NCBI GenBank assembly: GCA_934047225.1
Contig: OW204004.1
Location: forward strand, 3,786,401 to 3,850,400
Source of the DNA: Ypsolopha sequella
Taxonomy: Eukaryota; Arthropoda; Insecta; Lepidoptera; Ypsolophidae
Reading direction: 5' to 3'
Length of the DNA: 64,000 bases
Shown here in pieces: positions 38,601 through 44,600 of this stretch (position 1 is the stretch's first letter; each line of letters begins with the position of its first letter). The notes beneath the pieces were generated by a model. It was not told where the DNA came from, ran no database searches, and saw only the letters and a list, made by a program, of their open reading frames with translations. Position numbers and translations under genes: made by a program.

Positions 38601-41600
38601 GGAAGTCCAAAAAAAAACAGCTGTGCTTACTGACCCTAAAATCGGTCGATACTTTTACGTGATTCTGAAAAATTTTGAGCTTACGGCGTGCTTTATTTAA
38701 CTTTGGGTTTTAAAATTTATACTCTGAATTGTCTGATACGCCCGTAGTCTATAAATTATTGATTTTTCTAGATCATGAATAACAAAAGTTACATACCACG
38801 AGATTCATAACAGAAAGAAAGTGAAGAGAAAAAAAAATGTAAACAAAACCTGAGACGGAATTTTGACGTCCCAATAAATTAATCAAAGTACCGGCCATAA
38901 AGTAAACAAGTGCCGTCTCTCAAAAATTTAATACTCTAAACCACAAAACAACAAAAAAAACGAAAACAGTTAAACCCATCTAAAGTACTAACGCCATTCC
39001 ATTTCTAAGGAATTTTGGCGCCGGCGCCGCCGGGGTGCTTGCCTTCTAAATAATAGTAACAAACATCTGTGTTGTACAGATTTCTTGTTTACTTTTATTT
39101 TCTATGAATACAAGATGAATAAGAAATAGTTTGTAAACCCCATTTAGTTTTATCTATAAGATGAATTTACCTAGCTTTAACTCAAACAAATGATCCAGAA
39201 GAATCTCGTAATTTAGGTATAATGATAAGACATACGTATGTGATACCTAGACCAAGGTAAATAACTAATAACTTGTTATGTTCTATTAAATAAATGACAC
39301 AGAGTCACGAACATCACGTAAAATAATAGCATTATTTGAAACAAAAACTACTGTAACCAAAAAAAATAAACACATGTTCTGTCAGCATCGTCGCGACCAA
39401 CCTCGTGTTTACAAAAAAAACGCATAGTTTTGTAGCGGTAAAAAGCTTTCGTTTTGACTATTCGTAAATAATAAAGCTTTGTGAATTATGATATGTGGAA
39501 CTTTCTAACCGTTTTGTATGAATGCAACCCAGACTCTTTTATTTAGGTTCTCGTATTATACAATAATACAAGATTGAATGACCTAAATCCTTGGTCACGT
39601 GGACCATCTGTAACAAAATAGTTCTGAGTGTACAGTAAGTACTCCTGTAATAGAACTATTGTGATCCTGGTCACGGCACCATCTGTAACATAATAGGTTC
39701 TTGGACTATTTGTACTGTAAGAGAAATATTTATCCTGCTTATACAAGTATATACATATGTGTTATGTACAGTCATATGTACTTACAGTACTTAGTATATA
39801 TTTATTTAATAATTAAAAGATGACCGCTGGAAGCGATACCATCCGTAGAATGAGGTTATAGTAATGTATATACCTCTCTACGTCTCCTACGTTATTATGA
39901 CATACTTGAGGAGTACATCGATTTATTAATTACAAATTAAATCATTGGCCGTGATTTATTTGTGTGATCGTCTAGTAGATTAGGACACTACGTTATGTTA
40001 CAAAACGGTTATGCTCAAAACAATGTATATCATAATTCAACAAAGAAAAATAAAGTAATCAAGAAAAACTAATGTACTAGTTATTGGTTAAATGATACGA
40101 CTTAGCTGTATTCTGGAACTCAGCTTTATTTCAAGGCTATTATTGCCATTGAAAATCCAAGGGAAAACGAAACACATTATGACTAAATCACTATGTAAAA
40201 CCACTTTTGATTCGACACTCCGTGAGACGTTTAACGAATAACACTTTCATTACTTCGTATGTTGCGCGCGACGTTATATTTTTAATTAGGTAAATGATTA
40301 TGTAATTATCGGATAATATAGTAAAATGTGTGTGTGGTGTGTGTGTGTGTGTGTAAAATATGATATTGCAGTTGTTTGGGTTATAAAAAGGGGTTGATGA
40401 ACCGTAGATACTCGACGATCGGCGGCTGCAAGCGCTAAGGTGATTTAGCTAGATGTTTGATATTTGAGGGGATTCTAGACCCAGATGAGTCCAAAATGAA
40501 GTGGGGGCCCTACAAAATTAGACGGTAATCTCCCTGACCAACCAAATAATTACCCCCACGTTGTCACACAAAATGACACCGCTTCCGAACAAATTCCTGC
40601 GAAACAACCTAGACAACACCTTATAACCTAAGTGTCCCTAGAAATTTACACAGACATACAAAACCTCACAAAAACTGCCTCTAAAGCATTCATTCATCAC
40701 ACCTACGACTTGATCAAGTCAATTTCTAATTTTCTACGCTTGACGTGTGGACGGGATAATCGTAGGTGCAACCTAAAGAGCCCCTGATGCAGAAAACACC
40801 AACTCTGGTTCCGACACAAGCATTATGCAAGGCTTCCCATCAGAGTTAACAGCCATGTGAATTCCCGGACGTCTCCAGAGACCACAGTCCACAACGACCC
40901 CGTCCCTAAACCAGAAAGGGTTCCTAACATAAAACTCAGTATCCATATCATTCACAACAAAAATCTAAATTATGAAGACCTAAAAATGGAAATTGTAAAG
41001 AAAAGTCATGTGAGAAATTTTCTGCAGAAATCTCGTTCCTGTACCTGTACCTAAAATCCTGTAGAAGTGGATAAGTGAGAGGGGAAATAAATAATATGTT
41101 GGTGTGACACCCGTAGCTCGCAGTACCTATAAAATCTCGAATTTCTCACAGACTTTTTGTTAATCGAATATACAGCAGCACAGCTAGACGTAGAAACTCT
41201 AAAGGTCCTAAATTTTGGATAGGAATAAGGGACGTATATATTATTCTTTACATAAATAAATTGTGATACAAATAATTGATTTATAAAGCTAAACCGCGCT
41301 TCGTATTTAACACTGAAAATATATTATTTACTTCACTCCCGACACTTCATTTCAGAGCTCTGAATTTCAACCGTGCACGTCGCTAGTATAAATTATTTCA
41401 GAACCGACGCTAAAACTTTAAAACACAAACAAAGACGACACCTCGACGCGATTTCTTATAAACATTCCGCTTCGCCCGTACTAGCGAAAGATCTAGACTT
41501 CAGGTGACCTCGTAGGTCCACGCGTAACCTGAGTGCCCTCGACTATCTATGACCTAGAGGTGTTTATTTTAAACTAAGAAACCAAACTGTACGCGACGTG

Positions 41601-44600
41601 TTTCCTAGATCGACCTGTTTCCAAGCGTCCCGTCACCCAACTGTCCACTCTTTCTTTGTCCCCACCTATGGTTTTTCCCAAATTTTGCATAGTTTTAAGC
41701 TCCGCCCTTCTTCCAGACACATTATTTCGTAAATTAATTAGTTGTCAAACACTACTTAAGGCTTGTTTAGCTAAAACTCAACAAAACAGTCAAGAGCGTG
41801 AAATACATTAAAACTAATCTCTTTTTCAACTCGTGAAACATAGATCTACAATAATTTTAGATGTGCCATTCAAATCTATAGAAAATAAGGAAATAAACAT
41901 TTAAATATAGAATGCTGAATAATTTACTAGTCCAATTACTGCTATTTTAATCTTATCCATAATGCAAATTATTTGGACCTTTTTGAATTTCATGAAATCG
42001 ATTAATTGAAAGAACATGAGGTAGAACACGTTTTATTTTATATGTTTGTGTTCTAAGTCATTTAACTATTATCATTACATCAGATCTAGCTACCGAACAG
42101 GAAATAACACACTTTTCATGATTCAAGTTTTTAAACAAATTTTATCAATAAACATACACCACCTCTCTGATATTTGTAGATCTGTGGCTTCTTCCAAGAT
42201 TTTACAAGTTTCACAAAAAATACGAACATGGTTTCAACATCATAAAACTTGACACATTCTCTAGGGCCAAACTTATGTTTGTTTTATTGCATGGGAACTC
42301 TAAAAAAAATCATACTGGCGCCAATTGCTAAGTAAAATATAGATGAAAGCGTTTCTATGCCCTGTAGCTTGACCCTTGTGACGCTGTGAAATAAGGTCGC
42401 TAATACGTCCTAAATCCTTTACCTTATCTTAGGCTGTTATTAATTTGTTTCTGGAATCCACATGACATTTCCTTCCATAAAGCTATAAGTGCATTCAATT
42501 TTGTTTAAAATTGAACTTAAACATGAAGGCATACGAACGAAATATCAATTAAATTATTAATATTTGGCTATGCCCACTTATTCAAAATAGGTTGGGTCTA
42601 ATTCTAAATTGCCGAAGTTCAGATCATAGATGGAGTTACTGGTATAAAATAACGAATAATAGCAGTACAAAGTAATTTATATATTTCTGTATGAATGAAG
42701 AAACTTCAGTCGTTACACATGGTGTAAGCTGAAGAATGCTGTCAGAAGGACAAAGGTGATTTTTCAGTGTATATTATTCAAAATCAAATATTATGTTTCA
42801 AAACTATAATGGAAGGAGTCGAAATATATCGTCTCTGTTTGTTTTTGGTCTTTATAATCGATAAAAAGTATGATATAAGTAAAATTCAAAGGAAAAGTGC
42901 ATAGATTTGTGCTGAAAAATTACCCCATGAAAACTGTGCCTGACACATGCACAATATTTAAATTTTACCAAAAAAAAAATTATTCTCTACATTCTCTTGA
43001 TACACATACACAAAACCTCACACCCTTTCACTCACCCTCAACACACACACACACACCCTCTCCCATATTACTCGCCCATTTGTTTAAGATTCTGAATGTA
43101 TTAATATTTTATTATTATCTTTTATTCACGAACTAGATTTTGTCGGCATTTAGTCACAATCCTGCAAAAATTTTAATTGTTAACAAATTTTAATTTATTT
43201 TAGTTTTATTATTGGCACATTTAAATGTTTCCACCTTTACCATTGCTTGCAACTGTACCTTGCTGTTAAACGAATAAAAGTTTAAACTAAATGAAATTAA
43301 AATATTGTTTTCCTAAAATAAAAAGCAATGACTTTGTTGAAAGCCATTATCTCCTCAGGATCTAAGGCCGTCCGCTGCGTTAAGCGTGAGCCCGGCGCGG
43401 GTACCACGCGACGTGCTGTTTTAGACCTGTTCCTTTCATAGAGCAGCGCTGCGTGAGGCGGGTCGCCCGCCGTACGGTTCTCTATGAAAACAGCACGCCG
43501 CGTGGGCACCCGCGCCGGGCGCACGCGGACCGCCTTATCTTCAATCAGAAAGTCAATTTACAGTTTTTATACAAAACTAGCTTCAATTTGTGACTAGAAG
43601 TGAGAATAGATTCATGCTTCGTTAAGCATAACCAATTTGTTATTAAGAGAGCTTTTAAGTAACACAAACTAAGTTTGAAAACAAATAAGATACATGTTTT
43701 TAGTAGTACTTTTGAGTTTAATAAAGGTAGAATGTACAGAAAAAAAATATTCATGATATCAATAAATGTGGACATTGATCGACAGCTGGATAAAATTGTT
43801 TAAAACAAAATGAAAAATTATAAAATATTACAGAGGTTTACAAATTTTACCAGGTATTACAATAATATACATATACATATACATACAATCGAACATGCAT
43901 AAAATATAATTTACCTAATAAATAAACCAAAGTAACATAAGGTACACATTATGGGTGTGGTCATCAGATTAAACAAAATAAACACACTCAGCTACCGTGG
44001 GTAAGTCGGTTATGTAAATAAGCAGAATAAACTAAATAAACCAACCACCATAGTACATACCATGGTGGTTTATAGTGGCCTGAAGTTAGCAGCACAATCA
44101 CGTTTGACAGCCAATTTTCCCCACGATTTTTGACATTTGTTGAGGGTCATGATCTAATTGTGGGTGTTTATAGTGGAAAATAGTAGTTTATTGTGATATT
44201 TACGTATAAAAGGTCAATAATATTTTATTCCCATGCACAGCCGGGTATTTGTAAATATGTGATCCAAATGCGAAGGTTTAAATTTTAAAGTTATCCAATT
44301 TACAGAGATCATGCTGATTTAAAAAAAATTTACTTGTCATCAACACGTTGCAAATGTCTGATTTAGAGTGATTTTAAAATAAAATTAGCTTAATGTAATC
44401 TAAAATATATTACAGTAAAATAATATGAACACGTCGATTTATTGTTCACAAGTCAATACATACAATTAAAGAGTAGAACCTGTGTATATGCACATTGAAG
44501 AAAAGTAATAAAAATAGAAACGGGCTGACTAAAGAAGAGTAATAGAACAGAAATCAGCGATTTTTAGGATTCTTTCCTATCTGTTTGTCTGTTTGTTCAT

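Larger units (their letters stand above)
37139..39683. other. Non-coding internal region of the LTR element
   Basis: 2,545 bp without a frame over about 100 codons. It contains a GACAGACA-rich tandem array (about 37580-37860), a tRNA-like stretch (38523-38590), and a second, diverged copy of the repeat end plus primer site at 39590-39640. No Gag or Pol motif was found. Confidence 0.7.
34105..42717 (-). mobile_element. Non-autonomous LTR-type element with 3-kb terminal repeats
   Basis: Two direct repeats of 3,034 bp (34105-37138 and 39684-42717) start TGTAAC and end GTTACA, the TG...CA form of LTRs. They flank 2,545 bp of internal DNA. The whole is bounded by a 4-bp target duplication CATG (34101-34104 and 42718-42721). 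Line-by-line reading found no difference between the two repeats, implying recent insertion. On the minus strand a primer-binding-like TGGTGCCGTGACCAGGATCA begins two bases after the repeat end, so the minus strand is probably the sense strand; no clear polypurine tract was seen. No gag, protease or polymerase frame exists, so any movement would need enzymes in trans. It sits in the giant flr intron. A 4-bp duplication fits the Gypsy or BEL/Pao groups. Confidence 0.85.

Noticed and set aside
34105..42717. Plain segmental tandem duplication of 3 kb
   Set aside because: The borders coincide with TG...CA ends and a CATG duplication outside both copies, which a segmental duplication would not produce.
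43297..43524. 75-codon GC-rich frame
   Set aside because: It is the reading of a palindrome arm and its mirror.
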